Below, piece after piece: positions 10,999 to 20,061 of a stretch of 64,000 nt of DNA. The DNA is from an uncultured Paracoccaceae bacterium (GTDB lineage: Bacteria; Pseudomonadota; Alphaproteobacteria; Rhodobacterales; Rhodobacteraceae): NCBI GenBank assembly GCA_947497985.1, contig CANMIX010000015.1:62001-126000 (forward strand), in the 5' to 3' direction. How positions within the stretch are numbered: the first letter of the stretch is position 1; the number at the start of each line of letters is the position of its first letter. The position numbers and the translations under genes were made by a program. Under the pieces are notes generated by a model, which was not told the DNA's origin, did not search any database, and saw only the letters and a program-made list of their open reading frames with translations.

Positions 10999-11430
10999 AT
11001 GGTACAAAAGGAGTTTGGGGTCCAGACCCATGGGCAAGGCAGCTATGAGCTGACACGCAGTATTTGTGATTGGGTGGCGAGCTCCGGTGTTCAGGCGGGT
11101 CTGCTAACGCTTTTTGTACGCCACACCTCCTGTTCGTTGATGATACAGGAAAATGCCGATGCCGAGGTCCAGTCGGATCTGCTCGCCTATTTCTCGCGTT
11201 TGGTGCCACCCTCCAGCGATCCCTCCATGTCTTACCTGCGCCACACCTACGAGGGGCCAGATGACATGCCCGCCCATATCAAAGCAGCGATCCTGCCGGT
11301 CAGCCTGACAATCCCGGTCAGCGCAGGCCAGCCGGTTCTGGGAACTTGGCAGGGGATTTTCCTGTTTGAGCACCGGGATGCGCCCCATGCGCGTCGGATC
11401 TTTGCCCATCTCGCCGGAACCGGGTCATAA
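10999..11430 (+). CDS. YjbQ family protein (UPF0047)
   Basis: 143 aa, full length for the family. Signatures include LFVRHTSCSLMIQENAD and the C-terminal GTWQGIFLFEHRDAPHARRI. Family members form trimers and often complement thiamine-phosphate synthase mutants in vivo, so they are annotated as secondary thiamine-phosphate synthases, though the true role is unsettled. AAAGGG precedes the ATG. No thiamine genes lie nearby, so context does not help. Confidence 0.88.
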   Translation: MVQKEFGVQTHGQGSYELTRSICDWVASSGVQAGLLTLFVRHTSCSLMIQENADAEVQSDLLAYFSRLVPPSSDPSMSYLRHTYEGPDDMPAHIKAAILPVSLTIPVSAGQPVLGTWQGIFLFEHRDAPHARRIFAHLAGTGS

Positions 11431-11491
11431 CGCCCCCAAGTATAGAGATTAAATTTCCCCACTACCCAAACCCTAGCGGCTACCCTATAGT

Positions 11492-11500
11492 TGTGGATAA
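11492..11500. promoter_or_regulatory. Perfect DnaA box upstream of nrdR
   Basis: TGTGGATAA is the exact reverse complement of the consensus TTATCCACA, 54 bases before the nrdR ATG. A 9-mer like this is expected by chance about once per 130 kb counting both strands, so it is suggestive only. Confidence 0.45.
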
Positions 11501-11554
11501 CTAAGCCGATTGCAGCACAAATTTTCCATTTGGAAGGTTGAGGGGGACTGGCCG

Positions 11555-12025
11555 ATGCGTTGCCCGTTTTGCGGAAATATTGATACCCAGGTAAAAGATT
11601 CTCGCCCAGCTGAGGATCACGTCTCGATCCGGCGCCGCCGGTTCTGCCCATCCTGCGGGGGGCGGTTTACCACCTATGAACGGGTGCAGCTGCGGGATCT
11701 GGTGGTGGTGAAAACCAACGGTCGTCGCGAAGATTTTGATCGCGACAAGCTGGAACGCTCCATTCGCATCTCCATGCAGAAACGCCCAGTGGATCCAGAG
11801 CGTATTGACCAGATGATCTCCGGCATCGTGCGCCGTCTGGAAAGCATGGGCGAAACAGATATCCCGTCCAAGAAAATCGGTGAGATCGTGATGGAGGCGC
11901 TGGCGCGCATTGACACGGTCGCTTATGTGCGCTTTGCAAGCGTCTATAAGAACTTCCAGGCCGCCGACGATTTCGAAGATTTCGTCCATGAATTGCGGCC
12001 CGATGTGCCACCGGAAGACGTCTGA
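11555..12025 (+). CDS. nrdR: Transcriptional repressor NrdR
   Basis: 156 aa from the ATG at 11555 (AGGGGGAC upstream), the usual family length; an earlier in-frame start at 11510 would add 15 unconserved residues. NrdR represses ribonucleotide reductase genes in response to ATP/dATP. The N-terminal zinc ribbon is visible as C3, C6, C31 and C34 ([21 protein letters not shown]), followed by an ATP-cone domain ([16 protein letters not shown] to [20 protein letters not shown]). It is followed 27 bases later by ribD, a common nrdR-ribD arrangement. Confidence 0.95.
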   Translation: MRCPFCGNIDTQVKDSRPAEDHVSIRRRRFCPSCGGRFTTYERVQLRDLVVVKTNGRREDFDRDKLERSIRISMQKRPVDPERIDQMISGIVRRLESMGETDIPSKKIGEIVMEALARIDTVAYVRFASVYKNFQAADDFEDFVHELRPDVPPEDV

Positions 12026-12052
12026 TCTTCCCCCAAATCGGGTTTCTTTGGC

Positions 12053-13159
12053 GTGAGTGATACGGACAAACGGTTTATGGCGTTGGCGCTGTCCCTTGGG
12101 CGGCGCGGTATGGGCAAGTGCTGGCCAAACCCTGCGGTGGGCTGCGTGATTGTAAAGGACGGTCGCGTTCTGGGACGCGGCTGGACGCAACCTGGCGGCC
12201 GCCCCCACGCTGAACCTGTGGCCTTGGCGCAGGCCGGGGAGGGGGCGCGTGGCGCCACCGTTTATGTCACCCTTGAACCCTGTTCCCACTTTGGCAAAAC
12301 GCCGCCCTGTGCGCAGGCACTGATTGATGCGGGTGTGGCCCATGTGGTCGCGGCGATTGAGGACAGCGATCCGCGCGTCTCGGGACAGGGGTTCCAGATG
12401 CTGCGCGATGCGGGCATTAAGGTTACAACCGGCGTGCTCAGCAATCAGGCCGCGCGCGACCATGCAGGCTTTTTCCGCCGCACCGAGCAGGGTCGCCCTT
12501 GGGTGACGTTGAAACTGGCCAGCTCTTTTGATGGGCGCATTGCCACCGGATCGGGGCAAAGCAAATGGATCACTGGACCCGATGCGCGCCGCATGGTGCA
12601 CGCCATGCGCATGCGCCATGACGCGGTGATGGTTGGCGCAGGCACAGCGCGCGCGGATGACCCGTCGCTCACCGTTCGGGATATGGGCGTGGATCACCAG
12701 CCGGTGCGTGTGGTTGTCTCCCGTCATCTGGATCTGCCCTTGATGAGCCAGCTCGCCCGCACCGCAAATGACGTGCCTGTCTGGTTGTGCCATGGCAGCG
12801 GGGCCGATGTGGAACGTATCCGCGCCTGGGAAGGTCTTGGCGCCAAACTTTTGCCCTGTGCGCTTCATGGGGTGCAGCTCGACCCAAATGACATTCTGCG
12901 TCAGCTGGGGCAGGCAGGGCTGAACCGCGTTTTCTGCGAAGGCGGCTCGGCGCTTGCGGCTTCTCTTTTGGCTTTTGATCTGGTGGATGAGCTGATCGGT
13001 TTTACAGCCGGTCTTGGTATCGGCGCCGAAGGCTTGCCGTCGATTGGTGCGATGGGGTTGGGACGTCTCGAAGAGGCCCCCCGTTATGTTCTGGAAGAGG
13101 CACGTCCCGTCGGCGCAGACATCATGCATCGTTGGGTGCGCCGTCAGGAAAAGATCTGA
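12053..13159 (+). CDS. ribD: RibD: diaminohydroxyphosphoribosylaminopyrimidine deaminase / reductase
   Basis: 368 aa from a GTG. A bifunctional riboflavin enzyme that deaminates then reduces the pyrimidine intermediate made from GTP. The N-terminal deaminase has the zinc signature H52-A-E54 (PGGRPHAEPVAL) and C77/C86 (LEPCSHFGKTPPCAQAL). The C-terminal RibD/HTP reductase domain begins near PWVTLKLASSFDGRIA and includes the GPDARRMVH and CEGGSALAASLL motifs. ribE lies 8.2 kb downstream, with the kps genes and TetR cassette between. It ends 15 bases from the convergent kpsC. Confidence 0.95.
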   Translation: MSDTDKRFMALALSLGRRGMGKCWPNPAVGCVIVKDGRVLGRGWTQPGGRPHAEPVALAQAGEGARGATVYVTLEPCSHFGKTPPCAQALIDAGVAHVVAAIEDSDPRVSGQGFQMLRDAGIKVTTGVLSNQAARDHAGFFRRTEQGRPWVTLKLASSFDGRIATGSGQSKWITGPDARRMVHAMRMRHDAVMVGAGTARADDPSLTVRDMGVDHQPVRVVVSRHLDLPLMSQLARTANDVPVWLCHGSGADVERIRAWEGLGAKLLPCALHGVQLDPNDILRQLGQAGLNRVFCEGGSALAASLLAFDLVDELIGFTAGLGIGAEGLPSIGAMGLGRLEEAPRYVLEEARPVGADIMHRWVRRQEKI

Positions 13160-13174
13160 ACGCGTCCTGACGTC

Positions 13175-15208
13175 CTAGCGCCGCCACATATGCGCATAAG
13201 AGGCAAACGCCCCCTGAAGTTTGGCAAGGCTGCGATTGGCAAACCCCGCCCGTGGAATGTCATCTGCAGCCAGACGGTCGACCACAACTTCAACCGGGCA
13301 GGGCAGGCCGGTTTTGGGGTCAAAGTAGCGCGGGTAATCGATCAACGCCGCATGGGCCAATCCCAAGAGCTTGGGCCGCGCTTTGCGGATGGTGGGCACG
13401 GTGCCCAGATCCCGCGTCAGGCCCCATCCTGCGTAAAACGGTGCCCCCAGAGTGGTGACTTTGACGCCGCGCAACAGGGCCTCAAACCCCAAAAGCGACG
13501 TCATGGTCCAGACCTCTTGCACCTGATCCAACAGGGCCATTGGGTCGGCATCATGGGCAATCACATCGGCCAGGTCTTCGGGCACGGTCACCTTGCCGCT
13601 GCGCAGGCCGGCCTCCACATCCGGATGCGGTTTATAGATGATCACCGCCTTGGGGTTGCCGGCGCGAACACGACGCAGCAGGTCCAGATTGGTGCGGATC
13701 TTGCCTGTTCCTGTCAGGATCGACGCGTCGTCTTCCACCTGACCGGGTACGAGGATCCGGTGGCCTTTGGGCAGGTCGGGTAGGGCTCCGCCAAGGTTGT
13801 ATTTTGACAGGCTGCCGCGCACCAAACGCATCACCAGCGCTTCGGCACGGCGCTCTTCTTCTGGCGTCAGAACCTCGCGCGCGGTGATCAGGTCCTGCAA
13901 GTCTGAGCCTTGGGTCGGATCGTAATAGATCCCTTGTCGGTCCAAGACCAAAGACAAGGGCGGCACCAGTTCCGCGCCAAGCCCACGGGAGCGCAGGAAA
14001 CCATCCTCGACCCGCCAGGCCCCCTGATGGGCCTCGGTGGCTTTGCCCGCCCAGACCATCCAGTTCTTGCCGCTGGCACGTGCCGCGTCTGGATCTTCGG
14101 TAAAGCTCATCGCCTTGTGGCGGCCAAAGAACCCTTGCAAGGGTTTGCGCTTCCACAGTCGCATCTCGGACGCGACCCAGCCTGCGCGATCCTGCCGCCA
14201 GGCGCGCACGTCGGCGTCCAAGATATCAATCGCCCGGTCCAGCTCGCATAGGCGGTCCTCAAACGGGTCATACCATGTGGGATACATCATCATCGCCCCG
14301 GCAAAGAGCTGCGCACGGGTCAATGTGCGCAAGCGCCGGTCGATGGGAAATTCATCCTGGGTCAGACCCCATCCTGCATAAAAGGGCTGACCAAAGACGC
14401 GGGGTTTATGCCCTGCGAGGATCGCCTCAAATCCCAGTTGCGAGGAAACGGTATAGACCGCAATCGCCCCCTCCAGCAGCGCCCAAGGGGAGACGGGCTG
14501 ATCAAACAACTCAATCCGCCCCTGCGCATCCTTGGCGCTGAAATACCCGGCACGATAGCCCGCTCGGGTCTCAGGATGGGTCTTGATCAGAATGCGCGCG
14601 CCGGGGTGTTCCTGTTGGGCAAAAACCAGCATTTCGCGAAACCGGGCCAGATCGGCGTTTTCCGCGTTTGGAACCGAGGCCCGGACGGAGGCATCGCCGC
14701 GCGTCTGGTCGACCACCAGCACATAGCCGGGATCGGGGACCTCTGCCTCGGGGGTGAACGTGTTGTATTTGGACAGATGCGAATCCTGCAGCCGCGCAAT
14801 CAAGCCACGGGCACGGCGCATCATATTGCTGTCGTCCAACGGCGCGGTCGCCAGAAGCTGCTCCAGATCGCTAGGGGTGCGGGCGTCAAAATGATTGCCG
14901 CCGCGGTCGATCAGCAACCCCAATGGTGGGCTGCCCGACCGTCCCGGCAGCACAGAACGCAGAAAGGCGTCCTCGACGTGTAGCAGGTCCGCATTGTGAT
15001 CTTTGGCGATTTTGCGCCCACGATGCGCGGTCGGAGAGTTGCCCCAGATCCCAACCAGATCATCACCCTGGGGCAGCCCAAGGGACATTTCATATCCTTT
15101 GAGCGCCAGAATGCGGCGCAGCCGCGCCTGTGTCAAAAATCCGCCGTTATATACAAAAAGCCGAGTGCTCTTGCCCCCGGCTTCTGCACGGCTGACGCGC
15201 AGCCGCAT
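13175..15208 (-). CDS. kpsC: Capsule biosynthesis protein KpsC (two-domain beta-Kdo transferase)
   Basis: 677 aa from the ATG at 15208, only 4 bases after the stop of the Wza-like gene and with AAGGTTAA upstream. KpsC adds beta-Kdo residues of the linker that joins group 2 type capsules to phosphatidylglycerol. The internal duplication is visible: HVEDAFLRSVLPGRSGSPPLGLLIDRGG in the first half mirrors RVEDGFLRSRGLGAELVPPLSLVLDRQG in the second, and each half repeats SKYN, KTHPE/KPHPD, SQLGFEAIL/SLLGFEALL and GQPFYAGWGLT/GAPFYAGWGLT. Acts in the cytoplasm at the membrane. Lies last in a kpsS, wza-like, kpsC operon. Confidence 0.92.
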   Translation of the reverse strand: MRLRVSRAEAGGKSTRLFVYNGGFLTQARLRRILALKGYEMSLGLPQGDDLVGIWGNSPTAHRGRKIAKDHNADLLHVEDAFLRSVLPGRSGSPPLGLLIDRGGNHFDARTPSDLEQLLATAPLDDSNMMRRARGLIARLQDSHLSKYNTFTPEAEVPDPGYVLVVDQTRGDASVRASVPNAENADLARFREMLVFAQQEHPGARILIKTHPETRAGYRAGYFSAKDAQGRIELFDQPVSPWALLEGAIAVYTVSSQLGFEAILAGHKPRVFGQPFYAGWGLTQDEFPIDRRLRTLTRAQLFAGAMMMYPTWYDPFEDRLCELDRAIDILDADVRAWRQDRAGWVASEMRLWKRKPLQGFFGRHKAMSFTEDPDAARASGKNWMVWAGKATEAHQGAWRVEDGFLRSRGLGAELVPPLSLVLDRQGIYYDPTQGSDLQDLITAREVLTPEEERRAEALVMRLVRGSLSKYNLGGALPDLPKGHRILVPGQVEDDASILTGTGKIRTNLDLLRRVRAGNPKAVIIYKPHPDVEAGLRSGKVTVPEDLADVIAHDADPMALLDQVQEVWTMTSLLGFEALLRGVKVTTLGAPFYAGWGLTRDLGTVPTIRKARPKLLGLAHAALIDYPRYFDPKTGLPCPVEVVVDRLAADDIPRAGFANRSLAKLQGAFASYAHMWRR

Positions 15209-15212
15209 GGTG

Positions 15213-16346
15213 TTAACCTTCAAATGCTGTGCCGACGCTCGACAAAGAGCCAACCGGGCTCACCAACAGTGAGATGGTCTTGGTCCACTGCGAATAAGGT
15301 GCCTCGGTCACATAAAGCGTGTCTTGATCGCGGATCACAAAGTCACGTGCCATAAACAGACCATTTGGTTCTTCGAGGTTCAAAACATAGACCAGACGCT
15401 GCGCGCCGACCAGATCGTCACGCCCCAGAACTTGGTTCGCAATCTCAGCCGGTTCGTTGCGCAGAACAAAAACACCGGTTGGGTCAGATGAGGTCGAGAT
15501 CAAGCCGCCCACTTGTGCAATGGCTTCCAGCGCCGACATGTCGCGGCTCTCAAAGGGCACGCGCGCCTGCGCAGCCGTGGTGCCAAGCGCGGTAAAGGTG
15601 CGGGTGTCCGCCTCAACCAGGATCTTGTCACCGCCGCGCAGGGCAATGTCCAATTGCGGATGTTCATAGAGATCCTGCAGCCAAATGGTGCCGCTCTCAT
15701 TGCCGCGGATCAGTGAGATCTGGGCGATATCGGGTTCGATGGACACACCGCCGGCTTGCGACAGCATGGTTGCCAATGTGCGGGTGGGGCGTTCAATCGG
15801 ATAGACGCCCTGACCGTTCACGGCCCCCGTCAATGAGACAGACGCGCCATCACCGGCAAGGCGACGCACTTGCACTTGTGGGTCCGGCGTCTGGCCTTCC
15901 AGCTCTGTGGTGATCGATTTGCGCAGCTGTTCCGGCGTATTGCCCGAGGCACGCACGCGCCCAGCATAGGGCACAAAGATAAAGCCGGCGCTGTCGACTT
16001 GGACTTCTTCCAAAGTAGTGAATTTGGTCGCTTCGGCTGCCAAGAGCCCATCGTCGACGTTTTCCCAGATCGTCAGACCCAGAACATCACCGGGCCGGAT
16101 AACATCAGACGTCAGACGTGCGGCGTTGGTGAAGCGGTCGGAAAACCCAAGTGCGGGCACAACGGCTGTCGCGCGGGTGACTCGGTCATTGACCGATACG
16201 ATAAAGGCATCGCCTTCACGTTGCACAGATCCAGCAAAGATCTGGCGTTTGCTTGGTCCGACCTTTGGCAGACCACAAGAGGCCACAATACCAAGGGCGG
16301 CACATAGGGCGACGCTCTTCGCCCATCCAACGGATACGGATTTCAC
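15213..16346 (-). CDS. Wza/KpsD-like polysaccharide export lipoprotein
   Basis: 377 aa. The start carries a signal peptide with a lipobox (GIVASC, lipidated Cys near residue 24). A polysaccharide-export domain (VIRPGDVLGLTIWEN to DPQVQVRRLAG) is followed by two SLBB-like segments (VSLTGAVNGQGVYPI and TFTALGTTAAQARVPF). Such proteins form the periplasmic and outer membrane channel for capsule. The ribosome site AGGAGACC precedes the ATG. Flanked by kpsS and kpsC on the same strand. No inner-membrane ABC transporter (KpsMT) or KpsE is in the window, so export must rely on genes elsewhere. Confidence 0.88.
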   Translation of the reverse strand: MKSVSVGWAKSVALCAALGIVASCGLPKVGPSKRQIFAGSVQREGDAFIVSVNDRVTRATAVVPALGFSDRFTNAARLTSDVIRPGDVLGLTIWENVDDGLLAAEATKFTTLEEVQVDSAGFIFVPYAGRVRASGNTPEQLRKSITTELEGQTPDPQVQVRRLAGDGASVSLTGAVNGQGVYPIERPTRTLATMLSQAGGVSIEPDIAQISLIRGNESGTIWLQDLYEHPQLDIALRGGDKILVEADTRTFTALGTTAAQARVPFESRDMSALEAIAQVGGLISTSSDPTGVFVLRNEPAEIANQVLGRDDLVGAQRLVYVLNLEEPNGLFMARDFVIRDQDTLYVTEAPYSQWTKTISLLVSPVGSLSSVGTAFEG

Positions 16347-16437
16347 TGCTCGGTCTCCTGACCAAAAAATTGTAACTGCCTGCGTTTTTTCTTTCAGGCT
16401 AGCCTAGACACAGAGAAAAATCCAGTCCCACAGGGTT

Positions 16438-17733
16438 TTAGGCGTCGCGCACCAGCTGCAACTGTTGCCGCGGTGCCGCTGTCCCTTGTTTTAACGCATC
16501 ATAGGGGTCATCTGGAGCCAGAATCAGATCGACAACTTGCCGCAACAATTGGCGTCTGCCAGACCGCGAATAAAACCCGCCGGCGATCTGCGATGTCTCC
16601 AACAGAAAACGGCGGAAATCGCGATAGGCGCGCGCGTCGGGGCGCGCAGGGGTTGCAAAAAACTCGGCCAGTGGCTGTTGCGACACAAATTCAGGCTTGT
16701 CATAGACTGCTTTGCCAAAAACCCGCAGCGGAATTCCGCGCCACAGGACCTGTTGTCCAGCGGTGGAATTGACGGTCACCGCCGTGCGCGCCTCGTTCAA
16801 AAGCTGCGCCAGCTTGCCGCCGCGCAAGTAGTGCACCCGGTGCGCCACACCATGATTGCGGGCTAGGTCGCGCAAGATCTTGCGCAAAGGCACACGGCCG
16901 TTTTCCAGCGGATGCGCCTTGATCACCAAGTGATGGTGCCCCGGTGCACCTGCGGCAAATTCGGAGACGACCAGCTCGAGAAATTCAGCCATAGAAGGAA
17001 ACGGCGAATGCATCTGGAACGAGCTGTCATGTTCCAGCTGCAGCAGCGCCAGATGATAGGGAAAGCCCCCATTGCGCACCCGCCACGTGGCGATACGCCG
17101 TTCAAGCGCCTGCAGGGGCATCAGGATAAGGCGTTGAAGATAAAGCAAAAACTCTTTGCCGACGGTCAGGTCGCGGTGGGGGCGAAAATTCTGGTACTTC
17201 TTGTTCCAGAACATCACAAACCAATGATACAGCGCGCCGTAAAACACATGCTGGCGCATGTCCCCCCAATGGGAGGGCGGCAGCGGTGCCTCCATATCCG
17301 AACGCGCCAGCGCCTCCTGCATTTCAGGCACCGAGAGCGTCATCAAAGGCGAATGCCCATTGGAGCCGCCGCGTTCATAACTGACCCAATAGGGGCGTAG
17401 ATAGCCTTCCTCAAACACATGGACCTGCAGCCCGCGCGCTTTGGCCACTTCCACGGCTTGGGCGTGGATTGGACGGGTGTCCCCATACAGAACAATGTCG
17501 GTGATGCCGTGCTGATCAACCAGTTTGGCAAAGGTCTCGGGCCAGGTTTCGACCGGATCGGTAAAGGGCACATAGCTGTCGCGATCTGGCCAAAACGCCC
17601 GGTCGCCTGCGTTAAATCCCACCCGCCAGACCTTGCACCCCGCAGCACCCAGCATCCGCCCCAACCGCGCAAAAAACGGCCCATGCGGTCCTTGAAGGAA
17701 CAGAAAATGACGTGGCGCGGAGGGTTGGGTCAT
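16438..17733 (-). CDS. kpsS: Capsule polysaccharide protein KpsS
   Basis: 431 aa. KpsS adds the first beta-Kdo to lyso-phosphatidylglycerol during capsule linker synthesis. Family features are the start HFLFLQGPHGPFFARLGRMLGAAG, the VFEEGYLRPYWVSYERGGSNG block, and a C-terminal half with HLVIKAHPLENGRVP and NSTAGQQVLWRGIPLRVFGKAVYD. First gene of the minus-strand kps operon; its promoter should lie in 17734-18120. It is 91 bases upstream of the exporter gene. Confidence 0.92.
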   Translation of the reverse strand: MTQPSAPRHFLFLQGPHGPFFARLGRMLGAAGCKVWRVGFNAGDRAFWPDRDSYVPFTDPVETWPETFAKLVDQHGITDIVLYGDTRPIHAQAVEVAKARGLQVHVFEEGYLRPYWVSYERGGSNGHSPLMTLSVPEMQEALARSDMEAPLPPSHWGDMRQHVFYGALYHWFVMFWNKKYQNFRPHRDLTVGKEFLLYLQRLILMPLQALERRIATWRVRNGGFPYHLALLQLEHDSSFQMHSPFPSMAEFLELVVSEFAAGAPGHHHLVIKAHPLENGRVPLRKILRDLARNHGVAHRVHYLRGGKLAQLLNEARTAVTVNSTAGQQVLWRGIPLRVFGKAVYDKPEFVSQQPLAEFFATPARPDARAYRDFRRFLLETSQIAGGFYSRSGRRQLLRQVVDLILAPDDPYDALKQGTAAPRQQLQLVRDA

Positions 17734-18120
17734 AACGGGGACAATCGTACTCTGGTCAGTCTGCTATTTTGGTTAATGCATTTAAATAAAAACTCACTGG
17801 GGCGAAACTGTGTCCTTGCAGCGGTGATGAGATGCCGGGAACTAGAACTTTGGATTTTGCAGAGAAACCACTTCGATCACTCGATTGATACGTCAGCCAT
17901 GTTACTTGGGAGCGAAACCCTTCGAGTTCCTATTTAACGGCAGCAAGGAGCCCAATTTACCGATTTTCCGCATCGCGGCCAAAGTCCGCATTTAGGTTTC
18001 AGAGGCTTGAGACTCAATGATCGAGGTCCCACGAACAGGTTTCCTAACCTGATCGTACACTGCAGTACAACTTTGCGAGAATGCCCCCACCAGATGTCGA
18101 CACATCGAGGTGGCCCGCTT
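17734..18120. other. Gene-free stretch between kpsS and the EamA gene
   Basis: 387 bases, noticeably AT-richer than the kps genes. It should hold the kpsS promoter (minus strand; an AT-rich patch TTAATGCATTTAAATAAAA at 17774-17792). The rest has stop codons in all frames and looks like eroded coding sequence at the edge of the TetR cassette. Nothing else was recognised. Confidence 0.4.
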
Positions 18121-18990
18121 TCACTTCTGCCGGTTAGGAGAAATCAAGAAGGTACCAAAGAGCGCAACCAACAGGCCGACAATGGACAAAGGCGCAAGCG
18201 GCTCATTTAGAAAAACCGTACCGATTATCAACGCGACAAAGGGAATAAAAAACGTTGTCAAAGAGGCCACTTTTGCCTGCTCTCTAGCAACGAGTGTGAA
18301 CAGGCTCAAGAGTGGCACGCAGGTGCCGATTATGCCAAGCCCGATCAGGGCTGAACACGATTGTACGAAAACGGTTTGCACAGAGTTACCGCCCAAAAGG
18401 GCTGCACCTAGAACCAATATGAGACTTGAGGGCACCAGCTGTATCGCGGTCAGACCAACTATGTCGCAGGTTTTGGAGTTCTGAATGAGCAGTCCGCCAA
18501 CGGCATAGCTTGCAGCGGCTAAGACCGTTGCTGCAGATCCTAACAAAGCCGTCATCGTGATGCTTAAAGGGCTTACGAAAGCCAATGCCACCCCACATAA
18601 GCCCAAAATTGCACCCGAAATTGCTGATTTCCCGGGACGAGGTGCGCTGAACGCAAGATACCCGATTACCAGTGTCAATAAGGGTGTGCTCGCGAACAAC
18701 ACTCCGCCAAGTCCACTGTCGATATGTTGTTGCCCCCACGAAATTAGGAGGTATGGAAGCACACCCGTGAACGTCCCGATGGCGATATACAATTTCAAGT
18801 GCTCCCGGTCGAATAGAACCGGGCGCTTCTTTGCGACTATAATTGCCCATAATGCCAGCATCGCTATGACAGATCGGCCTGCTGCAACCCACAGTGGAGA
18901 CATTGTCGTAACTGCAACGTTTGTCATCGAAAATGCGGAACGAAATCCGAAAACTGCAGTTGCAAACAGCAAGACTGATCTGTGGGACAT
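18121..18990 (-). CDS. EamA/DMT family transporter
   Basis: 289 aa with about ten hydrophobic segments in two halves, the EamA duplication (first half beginning LLFATAVFGFRSAFSMTNVAV, second around LLGSAATVLAAASYAVGGLLI). Drug/metabolite superfamily members export or import small metabolites across the inner membrane; the substrate cannot be told. AAGGAAG at the end of the preceding gene serves as ribosome site, and the gap is 6 bases. Last gene of the tetR-snoaL-tfoX-DJ1-eamA cassette, all minus strand. Codon use is visibly less GC-rich than in neighbours. Confidence 0.88.
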   Translation of the reverse strand: MSHRSVLLFATAVFGFRSAFSMTNVAVTTMSPLWVAAGRSVIAMLALWAIIVAKKRPVLFDREHLKLYIAIGTFTGVLPYLLISWGQQHIDSGLGGVLFASTPLLTLVIGYLAFSAPRPGKSAISGAILGLCGVALAFVSPLSITMTALLGSAATVLAAASYAVGGLLIQNSKTCDIVGLTAIQLVPSSLILVLGAALLGGNSVQTVFVQSCSALIGLGIIGTCVPLLSLFTLVAREQAKVASLTTFFIPFVALIIGTVFLNEPLAPLSIVGLLVALFGTFLISPNRQK

Positions 18991-18996
18991 TGATGG

Positions 18997-19692
18997 TTAC
19001 TTCCTTGCCATCGCGGTGATCATGGCCTCTGCGGTTGCTTGGGAGGACATCGGGTTCTGCCCCGTAACCAACAGGCCATCTGTCACAATATGGGGTGTGA
19101 ACACATCCGCTTTGCTGTATTTGAACCCCTCTTTTTCTAGCCTTGTGGCAAGAAGGAAAGGAACGACGTCTGTGAGGCCAACAGCTGCTTCTTCCTCGTC
19201 CGAGAAACCCGCGACCGATTTGCCCTTCAGAGCAACCGGCGCGTCGCCCGCAAGTAGTCCAGCGACGCCGTGGCATACCGCACCGACAGCCTTGCCAGCT
19301 TTGGTCGCTTCCGTGACCAAACTGCCCAACTGCTTGTTATCAGGAAAGTCCCACATGGTGCCGTGACCGCCTGCAAGGAAGATTCCAGCAAAACGTCGCA
19401 TATCGGCACTGTCTTCAAGCGGCACAGTTGCCCCAAACTTTGCATTAGCATCTGCGTCAGCGTCGAACCGTGCAACTGACGGGCCTTGCATCTCTTTATT
19501 CATGCTGCCGGGATCGATGGGCGGCGTTCCACCAGCGGGCGACGCAATCTGTATCCCATATCCAGCGTCCAGAAACGCGTAGTAGGGGGCGGTCAGTTCT
19601 TCCATCCATAAGCCAGTCTTGTTTCCGGTTTCACCAAGGTCTGCATGTGACGTGCAGACAAGCAAAATTGTTCCCAAAGAATTTTGAGTCAT
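18997..19692 (-). CDS. DJ-1/PfpI family type 1 glutamine amidotransferase-like protein
   Basis: 231 aa. The nucleophile elbow AVCHG places the catalytic C140-H141, with the acidic partner in TGLWMEEL (E31/E32) and the GGHGTMWDFPDN loop typical of Hsp31/class I DJ-1 proteins. Relatives act as glutathione-independent glyoxalases (methylglyoxal to lactate) or stress chaperones. The cassette context with a TetR repressor and a transporter fits a response to reactive carbonyls or other small toxic compounds, but this is inference. Confidence 0.9.
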   Translation of the reverse strand: MTQNSLGTILLVCTSHADLGETGNKTGLWMEELTAPYYAFLDAGYGIQIASPAGGTPPIDPGSMNKEMQGPSVARFDADADANAKFGATVPLEDSADMRRFAGIFLAGGHGTMWDFPDNKQLGSLVTEATKAGKAVGAVCHGVAGLLAGDAPVALKGKSVAGFSDEEEAAVGLTDVVPFLLATRLEKEGFKYSKADVFTPHIVTDGLLVTGQNPMSSQATAEAMITAMARK

Positions 19693-19731
19693 GTCGGTTC
19701 CTTTGACATTGAAGTGTTGTGTAGCTGAGTT

Positions 19732-20055
19732 TTAGAGCGCCGCTTTCACCCGCCGCGCCCAGTTTCGAAGTAGATCCAAGTTATCAAGCGCGTCTTCTGG
19801 AGCAGTCATGTATTTTTTGACACAAACCTGTTCGCCCGACTTGGTGTACGAAAACGGCTGACTGCCGGTCGTTTCAAGTTCCTCTTGCAATGCGCCCTCG
19901 ACCTTAAAGAACAGCGTTCCTTTCATTACGATCGCAAATTGGACGTCCTCAGACCGAAGTTGCCATCCACCAAAAAAGCGGCGCGAAGTAATGTCGCCGA
20001 TGGACGCAAGTTCTTCCGTCAAAAAGGTCAGGAACTCTGGTTTAGGTGGTGCCAT
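19732..20055 (-). CDS. TfoX N-terminal domain protein
   Basis: 107 aa. The sequence matches the TfoX-N pattern: SIGDITSRRFFGGWQL near the start, MKGTLFFKVE in the centre and the PEDALDNLDLLRNWARR ending. Only the N-terminal domain is present; the C-terminal helical domain of full Sxy/TfoX competence regulators is absent, so a role in competence should not be assumed. Co-transcribed between the SnoaL and DJ-1 genes. Confidence 0.87.
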   Translation of the reverse strand: MAPPKPEFLTFLTEELASIGDITSRRFFGGWQLRSEDVQFAIVMKGTLFFKVEGALQEELETTGSQPFSYTKSGEQVCVKKYMTAPEDALDNLDLLRNWARRVKAAL

Positions 20056-20061
20056 CAGATT

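Noticed and set aside
11501-13129. 542-codon open frame opposite nrdR and ribD
   Set aside because: Antisense shadow of two strongly conserved genes; the translation is rich in His/Arg/Pro and has no recognisable family.
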